From Didymella arachidicola (taxonomy: Eukaryota > Ascomycota > Dothideomycetes > Pleosporales > Didymellaceae): a stretch of 64,000 nt of DNA. Made by a program: the position numbers and the translations under genes. Where the stretch lies: contig CM049997.1 in the NCBI GenBank assembly GCA_016630955.3, positions 558,001 through 622,000 of the forward strand. The letters are read 5' to 3'. Positions 11,171 to 22,517 of this stretch are shown here, one piece after another. The notes beneath the pieces were generated by a model. That model worked only from the letters and a program-made list of their open reading frames with translations, was not told the origin of the DNA and searched no databases. Each line of letters opens with the position of its first letter. Position 1 is the stretch's first letter.

Positions 11171-13174
11171 TGCGAAGATTTTCGATGTGAGGCGTCTCGA
11201 TGTGATGCTGCTGGGTTTTGCTGGAAGAACCGGGCCCTATGATGGATGCAAGAATTGTCTCGAGCTCTTGGTGCTGGATACTCAAATGAAGCTTGATGTG
11301 TACTGGTAACTACCATCGCTGCTCAACCACTACCCTTATATGCATATGTTTCTCGACTCACAAGATCCCTACCTATGACATCCTCCATGTACCTTCACGC
11401 ATACGCTTGCTAAGCTATGCTTCGGAATGACTCTTCATAGTGCTGCAACATTCGAAGGCTGTTTTGCTAACCAATGAGTGCCAATGGTGTTTCACCACAT
11501 TCATCTCACCACCGGTTTCAGATGCACTACGCGATTGCACGACAAGGCCTCCAACGCCGACGCGACGCGTCGAACCCCCTTCAGGCAAGGTAGCGAACCA
11601 CAGGTGAGCCGGAAACGGAGCATTGCCATGTGCAGCCCCACAAGTCCCAAATAATCTCGTCAAGGGTTTCCGGAGAAAGCTTAGCCAAACAGATATCTCG
11701 GTGAATTAACAAGCACGGAGCTGGCACTCTGACTGGTCAATACGAAGACATGCATGTGCGGTTCGTGGTGCGAAGGGTCGGAGTGGGGATGTTATGCCGT
11801 TAGCGGGATCGAAAGCGTATTCCGACATGAAGGGCGTGAGGTGACTCAGCAGCGGGTTGTGTCAGCACCTTGTTGCCTGCGGTGTCGTGATTGAACGATC
11901 AGGTACTTTCGGCAGAGCAGCTTGATGGCATTGCGAACCATGAACGACATTGTCTGGACGCTAGCGTTCTACCAGCACTCCGGATGAAATTGGTATGCTC
12001 GGATTCCTGACGTCAATTCCGAATGATGAACACCTTCAGGCAGATGCGGTTTATCTTGGTGCTGTTGCTCACTCTGTCTTTTCCTTACGCTTGGCCCAAT
12101 TGTGTTGCGTAGTTTCCAGTGTCGCTCGGCCGTATGGCTAATATCGACTCATGCATCGAAGAAAAATCTCGTACCCTTGGCCCATGCAGGTGTGACTGAT
12201 GTGATTACCAGAGCGGCGACTATCACCAGAATGAATTGTCGGGGAAGAGTCCATGTGGAGCAATGAAGTGGCTGAGAAATCAGAGGGTGACAAAGCTGGT
12301 TGAAGTTTTCTTGCAGCGGTGTGCTCTTTCCTTCCTGTTTCCAGTCGCTACTTCCTCTACAGTCCTCGACGTAACTTCACCTGTCCGGCACGCGTCGCCC
12401 GCAATTTTCAGTATCCATGCTCATAGTCTGTTTAGACTGATGTCCGAGCGGTCGAGCACAAGAAAGACACCGTTTATTTCTGGTGTTGTGGCTGCGGAGT
12501 GGATCACAGCCACATCAATTTCGTAGGGATCGCTGCAGGGTTCGGCACCACATGACCGAACGAGTGCCGAGAAGAAGTGCTTGACGGTGCTTCTATGAAC
12601 CGCAGAAATCTTTCAAGACCAGATTCAGGGAGAGTGACGATGTGAGCAGGTTTCTTCACGTGCCATCAGACCTTCCATCAAGACGATATTCGCGCACTTG
12701 TTGGTTCCCCGCACGTTTTGCCAAGTGACTGATGTGGCTAGGTGGTCTGAGAACGCGTCAAAGCTGAGAGAAGACGTCATTCGGTGACGATCAAGCCTCA
12801 CCGAAACGGCACGACGGCACTCAATGGTCTTGATGGAGCGAATAACGTGCTGCATGTGGGGTGCAGATGCCTGTCCTGAGCTAACAAGTCCTGAGGGTGG
12901 CCTGTTAGAATCCTCTAGCCTACGTCAGGTGTAAACAGCCTCAGCACCTGGAAACGAGGAAGTCTCCAAGCTTCTGCGGGCCTGGATTGCATTCTACATT
13001 GCGATCTGCTTCCAACCTTGTTTCTTATGTCCAGACTTATGAATACACAGCTGATGACTGCACGGCTGCCCACGATATGAGCAATTGACCACCTACGCGC
13101 GACTCCTTCACGACTATCACGACGCGACCCACACCGTCCACGAGCACGCTTTCCACACATCACGAAGTCTCACC
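11171..13174. other. Two-kilobase intergenic stretch
   Basis: It separates the divergent small PPSY gene and the tricalbin-like gene. Only short open frames without domains occur (for example 12236-12526 on plus and 12625-12855 on minus). No repeats with inverted or direct ends were recognised. A CACC just before the ATG at 13175 gives a good start context for the next gene. Confidence 0.45.
11335..11342 (-). promoter_or_regulatory. TATA-like element of the small PPSY gene
   Basis: Read on the minus strand this is CATATAAG, 165 bases upstream of the small gene's ATG. Position and strand fit a core promoter; inference only. Confidence 0.3.
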
Positions 13175-16100
13175 ATGTCTGGTGTAGAAGACATCGAAGG
13201 CGCGCGCAGGTCGCACAAGTCGCCATACACTGCGCGCAATCCCATACCGACTGTTCAAAGATACCGAGAAGAGAAGCAGCGCCGGCAGGACGAGTACGGG
13301 CACCCAGATGTAGACGAGGACAGTGTGGATGAGCGAAGCGGGCGCGAGCGCATCGGCGACGCATACAATGCCTTTACACGTGGCACGGACACGAACACTG
13401 AAGATGGCCAACCCTACGATGCAGAGAACAAGAACCTAGAGCGGGACAGGGAGCAGGCGCCAGATCACGCTGGACATACTGTGACAGCGAGTAGCAAGCA
13501 GCTACCACAAGATGCAGACTCTGAGCAAGGGGCTGAAGACACAACAGAGGGTATTATGACAGAGCAAAACCCAAAGAAGGCGCGCAAGCACATGAAGAAG
13601 TTCAGCGCGGATGGTACAGAACGAGAAGTAACAGATCCAATAACGCATCTCCCCGTTCAAATCCACGACTTCACAGACAAGGAGATGAAGAGCACATCCG
13701 AGAACGATCCGCCTGTAGGGATAGAACCAAAGACGAGAACTGGTACCGGTGGTATTGAAAAGACAGACGACATGCTCGAGGATGACCAGCGCGACTCCCA
13801 AAATTCGCACAAAGCCATGGAGGTCTTGTTCCCACCGCCGGAGTTCGACAATACACGACAAGAGATCACAACCGTCTACAGAAGGGCCGTCGAGGTTGGG
13901 CTAGGGCTCATTGCCATCGGCCTACTCAGCTTGCGAGCCCTGTTCTGGTTTGCGCGCGACTCGTCAGGGTGGATCAAGCAGTTCTTTCATCTGATCGAGC
14001 TTACTCTTTCAGCTGGTATTGCCATAGGCACTATTCTCTTTATGAGGCAATGGACGGACAACAAGATTAAGAACGTATGGGACGTCGAAGTCTGGAACGC
14101 AGAGCGTCAAAAGGGCAAGCAGCTTGCTAAAAGCGAGACTGCCGAAAGCACCCAGTGGCTCAACTCATTGATGGCATCGATCTGGCCTCTGATCAACCCC
14201 GACCTTTTCACCAGCATTTCGGACACACTCGAAGACGTTATGCAAGCATCATTGCCAAGCATGGTGCGCATGGTCGCAGTCGAGGACCTTGGACAGGGTA
14301 GTGAAGCAATCCGTCTGCTTGGTGTCAGGTGGTTACCAACAGGCGCGGCTGCAAGATCCGTAAACGCCGATGGAAATCTGAAGAGTGCCGACGAAGAAAA
14401 TGGGGACAGAACGGTCGCCGATAATGGTGAGAGTGGTGACGAACATCCCTCAGACAGCATGGACGCTGAAGAGGGGGACTTCGTCAACATGGAGATTGCG
14501 TTCGCATACCGCCCAAAAGGTGGACACGGCATAAAGTCAAGAGCGAACCACGCCCATCTCTACCTTGCTTTCTATCTCCCTGGAAAAATCAAGCTCCGTA
14601 AGTTGATCTGTGCATGATGCCTCCATCCCGCTGACTGTTCTTAGCCGTCTGGGTCGAATTATCTGGTATTGTAGGCGTCGTCCGCATCAGACTCCAACTC
14701 TGCCCCGATCCTCCATTCTTCTCGGTCTGTACCATGTCCTTTCTCGGGCAACCGAAGGTCAACCTCTCTTGTGTACCCCTGATCAAGCGGGGACCTAACT
14801 TGATGGATGTTCCACTCATCTCAGGCTTCGTCCAGTCTTCCATGGACGCCGCACTCGCCGAATATGTAGCACCGAAATCTCTCACCCTCAACCTGAAAGA
14901 TATGATGATGGGCGACGACTTTAAGAAGGACACAGTTGCACAAGGTATCATTGTGGTGCGTATACACCATGCATTTGACTTCAAGGAGGGTGACGCGGGG
15001 CTTGGGCCTCTCAAGAAGGGCTCGGCAGACCCATATATCACGGTTGGGTGGGCGAAGTTCGGTAAGCCGGTGTGGTCCACTCGTGTATTACAGAACAACA
15101 TGGAGCCGCACTGGGATGAGGAATGCTACGTTCTGGTCACTCCGGATGAGCTGAACGTCGACGAGCGCTTGCGGTTGCAGCTCTGGGATTCTGACCGAAC
15201 GACCGCCGACGATGATCTTGGTCGTATCGAGCTGGATCTTAAGGATATCATGAAAGGCCCCAAGACGAACGGCAAGATGCAAGACCGCGAAGATGGATTT
15301 AAAGCCCTTCAGGCAGGGGAAGGTATGCCTGGCAAGTTGTCATGGAGTCTCGGCTACTACTCCAAGACCAGGATCACAGACGACCAACTCGAAATACAAC
15401 AAGAAGATCCTGACATCAACACTATCGATCAACTGAAGAAGGACTCGTACGCAGAAGCAGAGAACAAGTTGCGTGAGGCTAGCGTCGATCACAGACCTGA
15501 GATCGAGCAGCAGAAGAAAGAAGAATTCCAATCGCGTCAAGACCAGCTCATTATTGCGTCGCCACCAGCCGAAGGTTATCCATCTGGAATTCTCAGTGTA
15601 CAAATCCATCAAATCACGGGGTTGGAACTGGAAACACTGAATAAGAAAAAGGGGGACAAGGATGCTGCAGCCAGCGACGAAGAGGAAGAAGGAGACCATT
15701 TACCCTCATCCTACTGCACCATCATTCTCAACCACAAGAAGGCCTTCAAGACACGTACTAAGCCAAAGAACTCGAAGCCGTTCTTCAACGCTGGCTGTGA
15801 ACGCTTCATCCGGGATGTGCACAACACAGAAGTTCACATTGCCGTTCGAGATGCTCGCGTACATGAAGACGACGCACTGCTTGGCGTTGTTTATTTGCCA
15901 CTGGAGAAAGTCTTCAACGAGCGCAGTCAAGTCAATGGCATCTATCCACTGGCTGGCGGTGTAGGCTACGGACGTGCTCGTATCTCCATGGTGTTCCGCA
16001 GCTTGCAGGTCCAATTGCCACGAGAGATGCTAGGCTGGGAATACGGCACGCTTGACATCAAACCAGTCGTCAAGGCCATCGACGTGCCATCGGAATTGGC

Positions 16101-16938
16101 GCCTCTAAGAATGAAAATTACGTCCAGCCTTGGTAAGGCCAAGCTTCATTCGCGAGGACGTAATGGCAAGGTTAAGCAGCATGAAGAAGGCGGGACCATG
16201 TGGAGCTCGCGAGGTGAAAAGTCCATTCGCCTGCCGGTGAAAGCTCGTTATGCGTCACCGCTCATCGTTGAGTTCAGGCAGGACGCCACGTTGCGCGACC
16301 ACAGCCCCGCGTTCTGGATCCTGTGGCTGAAGGATGTGATCGACAATGAAGAGCAGACTGTCCGCCTTGACGTCTGGAAAGGTGATCTCAACCGCGCGAA
16401 GAACAATGTACTCGAAAGCTATGGCGAAAAAGCTGGCCAGATTGAGATGACATTGACGTTCTGGTCTGGTCTCTCGGGCTACCATGAAGATTATGCCAAG
16501 AGCGACAAGCATCTCATGAATGTCATGGAAGTACTCGATGTCTGTAACGACCAGGAGTACTCTGGTTGGGATGAGAGCAACGAGTCCGGCGCGCCCAATA
16601 TCCAAAGCTCAGCGAGCGATGACGACTCATCCTCGTCAGATTCCGAAGATGACGACAAGTCAATGATAGAGAAAATCACTCCAAATTTCCTACAAAAGCA
16701 TAAGAAGACCGATAGCAAGCTCAGCGATGATGGGAAGAGAGGCACACTCGATCAAATCAAGGACTACAAGGAACACAACAAGCAACTGCACCGCAAAAAC
16801 CGTGGTATGATGCAATGGAAAGGGCCAAGAACGTTGGCGTGGATGAAGCATACGGCAGATCGTGGAAAGAACAAGGTCAAGGAGTTGGTGCATCACAAAG
16901 AGAGAGGTGAGGGCGGGGGTATCGAGACAGAGGCTTGA
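13175..16938 (+). CDS. SMP and C2 domain lipid-transfer protein (tricalbin/Mug190-like)
   Basis: Two exons (13175-14597, 14645-16938; 47-nt intron with CTGAC branch) give 1238 residues. After a charged N-terminal region come two hydrophobic segments (about 239-260 and 270-290) that probably form an ER membrane hairpin, then an SMP lipid-binding domain (about 320-565, spanning the splice junction), a first C2 domain (about 572-690, with SADPYI and WDSDR calcium-loop-type residues) and a second C2 (about 787-930). An acidic Ser/Asp run near 1130 precedes a basic tail. The order TM-SMP-C2-C2 is that of tricalbins and the related Mug190 proteins, which tether ER to plasma membrane and move lipids. 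The Met at 13175 is preferred; the open frame begins upstream without an ATG. Confidence 0.88.
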
Positions 16939-17382
16939 GACTACATTGCGAAAAGGCTTAGCGCATGCGTTGAGGCGTTATAGGAACCAATTCGAAGGAA
17001 TCATCGTTCTTTTCCAGCTTCCGTCTGCTGCTGATAGACCTGGGAGATCGAAGTCAGTGCAGACAGTGACCCTTAGATGGCCACTTACAGTACGAAATCC
17101 ATTCCTGCGATCCAAATAGCTGGTCTTGGTTCCAGAAGTACCTTCAAGCTGCGTTTTCTGTATGCCGGCGTGGTTGATCGTGTAGTGGTTCGACGTAGAG
17201 GAACTATGGTTCGTAAAATCCTACCCAACATCTCTGCTAATAATATTACTGTCAGCGTCTATAAGATCACCTGAACTACGAATCTGTCTTTTATCCATAA
17301 AATCAAATATAGCAATAACCTCAAATTGAACAAGTCCCAATCCCAGCTCCGGACCTTAACCAAACATCCCGAGACAGTCAAC
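16939..17382. other. Intergenic region
   Basis: It holds the 3' UTR of the SMP/C2 gene and the leader of the next small gene. No domain-bearing frame, repeat or RNA gene was seen. Confidence 0.45.
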
Positions 17383-17868
17383 ATGCCTTCCTTAAACACT
17401 GTCAGAAAGCTCCTCAAGAAGCACCACAAACAAGTGCGCAGTATTTCAGATCCCGCAGTCACGGGCGGGATCGAATGCGAGTCGAAAGCTGCACACCGAA
17501 ATGCTGTCGATCTCGGCCCACGCCCTCGTCACAACGGCACTCCCTTGTGCCTCATCTTGGAAGAGAATGCCACCCTCCGTGGCATTGAAACAGAGAACAA
17601 CCGTCTGCGCGAACTCAACGATATTGTCTACTGGGCAGGTGACGAGAGGGACGCTCGCAAAGCTACTCGCACATATCAATACCCAGCGCAATTGGATGGT
17701 GTCCTGTACGACCCATTCCCCTTGGACCAAAGGACATTCGGCGATGTTTTGGCTTTCATGTACCGCGAGAACATCAATGTCGCAGGATACACGAAGACAG
17801 AGAGTGAGAGGAGAGAATGTGAGAATGGACGGTGCAGGTGCTTAGGGCCGATGATCAGGGACGTTTAG
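17383..17868 (+). CDS. Hypothetical protein, 161 residues
   Basis: A single-exon frame starts at an ATG in good context (AACATG). The product is basic at its N-terminus (TVRKLLKKHHK), then carries a Glu/Arg/Asn-rich segment around ENNRLREL that may form a short helix or coil, and ends in a cysteine-containing CENGRCRCLG stretch. No signal peptide or membrane segment is visible and I do not recognise a family. Its reality rests on length, ordinary codon use and absence of a competing gene. Confidence 0.5.
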   Translation: MPSLNTVRKLLKKHHKQVRSISDPAVTGGIECESKAAHRNAVDLGPRPRHNGTPLCLILEENATLRGIETENNRLRELNDIVYWAGDERDARKATRTYQYPAQLDGVLYDPFPLDQRTFGDVLAFMYRENINVAGYTKTESERRECENGRCRCLGPMIRDV

Positions 17869-18190
17869 GTGTGGACGGGCTGAAGGCCTCTCGGCTGCGC
17901 TCTCGCGACATGTTTTTCTTCCTTTCAGAGCCTTTTGTTCACAATTATTCACAGAACGCTGTGATTCACTTCGTTGGAGGCCTGCTCGCTTACACGTTGT
18001 TCATGCCGATTCTCCTTGATGCGGAACATTGTGAATGTTACCCCTTGACCGACATTATGGAGTCTATCCGCTTCTCTACGCCACTGTAACCACACAGTGC
18101 ATCCATCAGGTTGCCAACTGGTATTTACTATTGCACATAACGATCTCCTCATGACTATCACCAAACATAAGACAACTGATATATATCAGC
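17869..18190. other. Short intergenic region
   Basis: No gene is supported. A TATATAT run sits only a few bases before the ATG at 18191, too near to act as TATA box for that start, so the next gene may begin elsewhere. Confidence 0.4.
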
Positions 18191-19231
18191 ATGATCCTAC
18201 TACCTTCGCTCGTATTGCTTACAGCCCGCCATGATGGCCATGATGAAGCTCCATCTGCTTCCCGCAACAACACAGCTGTGGCTAGCATTTTGCATCCAAT
18301 TGCCACGCAAACTGCCTCTTATTCGATATTGCATTCCTCTTCGGTAGTCTCCAACAGCGAACATGCGCCAACGTTCATGACAGCAAGTGCAACGCTGCCA
18401 GCTCCTAGTCACTCAGGATGTCGCGGCCCGTACGCAAATGTAACTTCCACCAAACCACTAACTAACAGCACCGTGCCTTCCTCCATGCTGAGTTCATCGG
18501 GCACAGGCGCATGGAACGCGCTTTGGTCATTCCACTGGCCAGCATCAGGCGCAACAGACAGCAACGCCACGGCAACTACGATCACAACGACAGTGAGCAA
18601 CTTCAATGTGTCAGCAACATTGACAACTGCGACGCCCGACATACCGTTCCTGACGAGTCGTCCGGCTCAGTCGTCCTCAAATTTGTCAACAGTCCATGCT
18701 GATATTCCTATCACTACCATGTCGGCAGTAATCTTGTCTAGCATCCAAAATACCGGCATGTTCGATCCCGTTATATTCGACCCAGGTCGTCTTCCTAATT
18801 CGGCGGCGCAGACATCTACTGTCCACATTACCATCACTGCCAGCATGCCCAAAGCCACGCCGACGACAATAATGGTCAAGCATCCAACAATTACAAGTCA
18901 AATCACAAGTACCCTAACCAAAACCGTGAGGCCTTCGTCATTCGTACAGTCTGCCTCTACGCCTGCATCCCCGAGTCCTCAGTCCAGTATGACCTCGAAA
19001 ACATCGAAACCCCAGCAGTCTGGCGAAACTGTTGTGCAGACCAGTGTTGTTTCCAAGGATCCGAGATGTCCGTACCCGTTCCCTGCTGTGTACTGCGGCG
19101 AGGCGAAGACAACGCTCGTCACGGAGACAAGAAGCAGGAAGGCGTCTACAACAAGTGCTCCGACGGGCAAGGATGTAGAGGACAAGCCGAAGGAGTCTAG
19201 GTCGTGTCCTTATCCTGGAATGAAGTGTTGA
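18191..19231 (+). CDS. Ser/Thr-rich secreted or cell-wall protein
   Basis: The 346-residue frame begins with a short hydrophobic segment (ILLPSLVLLTA) that could be a signal peptide. The body is extremely Ser/Thr/Pro-rich with several NxS/T sites, as in O-glycosylated fungal surface proteins. Near the end are two related motifs, CPYPFPAVYC and CPYPGMKC. No GPI-addition signal is evident. A different frame immediately downstream (about 19255-19375) encodes a cysteine-rich segment (ECDKDIDMGACGG, then QCVCDSK) preceded by a GCTGATGCTGTTACAG acceptor-like site, so the true gene may continue into it; I found no donor that joins them in frame without removing the second CPYP motif. Function unknown. 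Confidence 0.55.
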   Translation: MILLPSLVLLTARHDGHDEAPSASRNNTAVASILHPIATQTASYSILHSSSVVSNSEHAPTFMTASATLPAPSHSGCRGPYANVTSTKPLTNSTVPSSMLSSSGTGAWNALWSFHWPASGATDSNATATTITTTVSNFNVSATLTTATPDIPFLTSRPAQSSSNLSTVHADIPITTMSAVILSSIQNTGMFDPVIFDPGRLPNSAAQTSTVHITITASMPKATPTTIMVKHPTITSQITSTLTKTVRPSSFVQSASTPASPSPQSSMTSKTSKPQQSGETVVQTSVVSKDPRCPYPFPAVYCGEAKTTLVTETRSRKASTTSAPTGKDVEDKPKESRSCPYPGMKC

Positions 19232-19457
19232 TAAATTTGCTGATGCTGTTACAGGACGAAGTTGAATGTGACAAAGACATTGATATGGGTGCTTGTGGCG
19301 GATATCGTTGCGCGTACAACTGGAGCAGCAGGCTAGTAGGCCAATGTGTCTGTGATTCAAAGAAAGAGGGAGCATTTGAGATCTTCTTTTCGATTCTTCT
19401 TCTTTGTATGTACTGTGACCCTCCCTCATACATATGGTCTGCTTCGTCTAGTCAAAG

Positions 19458-20531
19458 TCATCGTGTCGCGATATCTTCAGGGACCTTGTTACCAGCACAC
19501 TCTGCCAATAGTCGGTTGTGCACGTTCTTTGCTGCGCGCGCATACGAGAAAATATCAACATGCCCTCCCTTACCCTCCTTGCCACCGTCAAAGACCTCGT
19601 AGCTGAACCATCCACGGAAACCGGTGTTGAGCACAGCCCGTGCTACATCCACGACAGGGAGGTAACCGCCGTTGTACGGTAGAGGCCTGAAGTCGTGACT
19701 CCACCTACCACGGGGCAGCAAGCCGTCGTCGTCCCTCTTGTCCTCCAACGCCTGCGGTACCTTGTAGGCATCGCTGATCTGCAGCAGATAGATCTTATCC
19801 TTGGGTAGTGTCTTTCCAAGTTCCTCGAGGCTCTTCTTAAACCGCTGCTCCAGCTCGTCCTTTGGCACATCTTCAAGCAACCCAGACTCAGTCCTTGGGT
19901 CTGCCCACTCGCCGCCAGCGGTCTGGAACGTATCTAAACACAGCCCAATGTTGTCTCGATCTACCTTCTTCACTATCTCCCATACATCCTTCCAGTCTGG
20001 CGCATGCGTCGACCAGCACCAGTTCTCGTATGCAACACGGAACCCATGCTGCTTCAGCTTGTCAGCCAGCTCCTGAAAATCAGGCACGATGCGACTCTTG
20101 TCCAGCTTCTCCAACTTTGTGTCCGTAGACCCAACCTGCAACATGTCTGTGCCCGCCGCCCTCATTATTTTGATCCAGCCGTCCAACCGCTCAAATGCAT
20201 CCTTGCGCTCGTCTGAGCCCTCTGGCCAGCCTTCGAAATTTGCAAAGGGTTGTAGCATCATGATGCCGAGACTGCGCTTGTCGCATTCATTTTTGATCTC
20301 GCCTGCGACTGTCTCGAGTTCATCGTAGTTTTTCGGCTGCACTTCGTGGCCTAGGAGCGTTTGGCCGTACGAGAGGATGTCGGGGAAAGATAGCTCGACG
20401 GCGGAGAAGCCGGCTTTCGAGATTGCATCGAGGCGGTCCAGAAGTGGGGGTGGGGAGTTTGGTGAGCCAAGAGAGCAGGTTGCGTAGCTAATTGGGATGG
20501 TGGAGAGAGACGCAAAGTCGAGGCCGCCCAT
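19458..20531 (-). CDS. 3-Dehydroshikimate dehydratase-like TIM-barrel protein
   Basis: A single-exon 357-residue protein of the xylose-isomerase-like (AP endonuclease 2) TIM-barrel superfamily. Visible landmarks are PISYATCSLG at the first strand, FSAVELSFPD, YENWCW, GLCLDTFQTAG, LLQISDAY and the C-terminal FSYEVFDGG, matching fungal quinate-pathway dehydratases (qa-4/qutC family) that convert 3-dehydroshikimate to protocatechuate using a divalent metal. Length and lack of introns fit. It is divergent from a DAHP synthase gene 749 bases away, which suggests a link with aromatic metabolism. A generic sugar isomerase/epimerase is the alternative reading. Confidence 0.8.
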   Translation of the reverse strand: MGGLDFASLSTIPISYATCSLGSPNSPPPLLDRLDAISKAGFSAVELSFPDILSYGQTLLGHEVQPKNYDELETVAGEIKNECDKRSLGIMMLQPFANFEGWPEGSDERKDAFERLDGWIKIMRAAGTDMLQVGSTDTKLEKLDKSRIVPDFQELADKLKQHGFRVAYENWCWSTHAPDWKDVWEIVKKVDRDNIGLCLDTFQTAGGEWADPRTESGLLEDVPKDELEQRFKKSLEELGKTLPKDKIYLLQISDAYKVPQALEDKRDDDGLLPRGRWSHDFRPLPYNGGYLPVVDVARAVLNTGFRGWFSYEVFDGGKEGKGGHVDIFSYARAAKNVHNRLLAECAGNKVPEDIATR

Positions 20532-21280
20532 TGCGAATGTGAGCTTCTTTGACGGTTCAATGTATTGGCAGGCCTTTTCGATACTACAAAATTTCAGTTG
20601 TAGACCTCAACTTCCTTTTAATGTCATCTGCTGGAGTTCTGGGAGCAATTGCTGTCAATTGAAGTAGAATGAGCCTTTGATATGTAGCCATGACGTCGAT
20701 GGTGGAGCAGCTCCTATGACCGCATACAGACGCATGTTAGCAATAATATTAAAACAAAGCCCTTGACGCCTCAATGGAAAACTTCGACATAGAAAGGTAT
20801 GAGCACAATTACGCCACATGCCTTCGACCGAGCCTGAAGGTGATAGCTAGCATTAAGCAAGTGCCTTCTGCCTTCTGGACCCGCGAGTGCTTGCGCGTTC
20901 GATCACGACGCAAAGAATTGTGAGATCGGAAGTCACGAAATATGAAGGAAGCGGAGTATTGCAAATAAGACTCAAAGTGCAATCCGTAGCCCAGATGCGT
21001 AAGGCTGGTGACTTATCGAGGTTTGGGATCCAGACGCGTCAAGAATCGCGCCATGCCTCCGCCCTTGCCAGAATTCCAGGGATCGACGGCGGTGAGAAAG
21101 GTCCAACCAATCACACAAGGGCCGACTACGGACTGTCATATTCACACATGCATGAGTCTTGGTTGCCCCACAAACGACGTAAATGTACGCTGCGCTGCAG
21201 ATAAAAGTTTATCCTTCAAGCAATTGACTGTTCTTTACAAAATACAAGAGTTCTTCCGCAGTACAGACCTAGAGCAGCTA
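20532..21280. promoter_or_regulatory. Bidirectional region between dehydratase and DAHP synthase
   Basis: Both start codons face away from this 749-base stretch, so it must contain both promoters. I found no perfect Gcn4/CpcA site (TGACTCA). No coding frame is supported. Confidence 0.5.
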
Positions 21281-22517
21281 TGTCCGTAAGTATCCGCACT
21301 ATCCGCTGCCCCTGCATTACCCCACCAGTTTCTCCTCTCTAACGGAATTCCATAGTTCTACATCGAGAACAAGTCAGTAGGAGATGCTGCCAATTCTGAG
21401 GATTGGCGCATCCGTGGCTACAACCCCCTCACACCCCCAGACCTCCTCCAGAGCGAAATTCCTCAGTCGCAGAAATCGAGAGAGACCGTTCTCAAGGGCC
21501 GCAATGAGACAGTCGAGGTTGTCCAAGGCCGTGACAAGAATGGTCGACTTCTCGTAGTCATCGGCCCATGCTCGATCCACGACCCCAAAGCAGCTCTCGA
21601 ATACTGCGACCGACTGCTCAAGCTGAAGGAGAAATACGAAGATGACCTCCTCATCGTCATGCGCTCCTACCTTGAGAAGCCCCGCACAACAGTTGGGTGG
21701 AAGGGTCTGATCAACGACCCAGACATCGATAATAGCTTCAAGATCAACAAGGGGCTCCGAATCTCAAGACAACTCTTTGTCGACTTGACTGAGAAGGGCA
21801 TGCCTCTGGCCAGTGAGATGTTGGACACTATTTCTCCTCAGTTCTTGGCCGACTTGCTCAGCGTTGGTGCTATCGGAGCCAGGACGACCGAGTCTCAGCT
21901 CCATCGTGAGCTCGCCTCCGGTCTTTCCTTCCCTGTTGGCTTCAAGAACGGCACAGATGGCACCCTTGGTGTTGCCATTGATGCCATTGGCTCTGTCAAG
22001 CACCCTCACCACTTCTTGTCTGTCACCAAGCCCGGTGTTGTCGCCATTGTTGGAACTGTTGGCAACGAGGACTGCTTCGTCATCCTACGCGGTGGAAAGA
22101 AGGGTACCAACTACGACGAGGTCAGCATCAAGGATGCCCGTGCAGACCTTGAGAAGAAGGGTCTCAACGCGCGCCTGATGATCGACTGTAGCCACGGCAA
22201 CTCTGAAAAGAACCACAAGAACCAGCCCAAGGTCGCGCACGTCTTGGCCGAGCAGATCGCCAAGGGCGAGACAGGTATTATGGGTGTCATGATTGAGAGC
22301 AACATCAACGAGGGTGAGTTGGCCCCTACCATTTCGATTGTTCCAAATGCTAACGCAAGCTGTAGGCAACCAAAAGGTTCCCAAGGAGGGCAAGGACGGC
22401 CTGCAGTACGGTGTCTCCATCACAGACGCTTGCATCAACTGGGAAGATACCGAGAAGGTGCTCGAGGAGCTTGCTACCGCCGTCGCAAAGAGGAGAGAGC
22501 TTCGCAATGGCGCTTAG
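21281..22517 (+). CDS. 3-Deoxy-D-arabino-heptulosonate 7-phosphate (DAHP) synthase
   Basis: Three exons (21281-21286, 21356-22313, 22366-22517) give 371 residues, the usual length of fungal class I Aro3/Aro4 enzymes. The first exon holds only ATG TCC, followed by GTAAGT. Landmarks are GPCSIHDPKAA near residue 70, the PEP/E4P-binding RSYLEKPRTTVGWKG, GARTTESQLHRELASG, KNGTDG and DCSHGNS. It condenses phosphoenolpyruvate and erythrose-4-phosphate in the first step of the shikimate pathway. Whether it is the Phe- or Tyr-inhibited isoform cannot be told by eye. The second intron splits the INEG-NQKVP segment and is phase 1. Confidence 0.95.

Noticed and set aside
10752..11309. 185-codon plus-strand frame opposite the PPSY gene
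   Set aside because: The Asp/Val-rich run (VDDVDL, VVVDDVDGR) is what the antisense of a Ser/Thr-rich sequence gives; no promoter or domain supports it. It cannot be fully excluded without transcripts.
11842..11848. TGACTCA as a Gcn4/CpcA site
   Set aside because: It lies far from any amino-acid-biosynthesis gene and a single 7-bp match in 64 kb is expected by chance.
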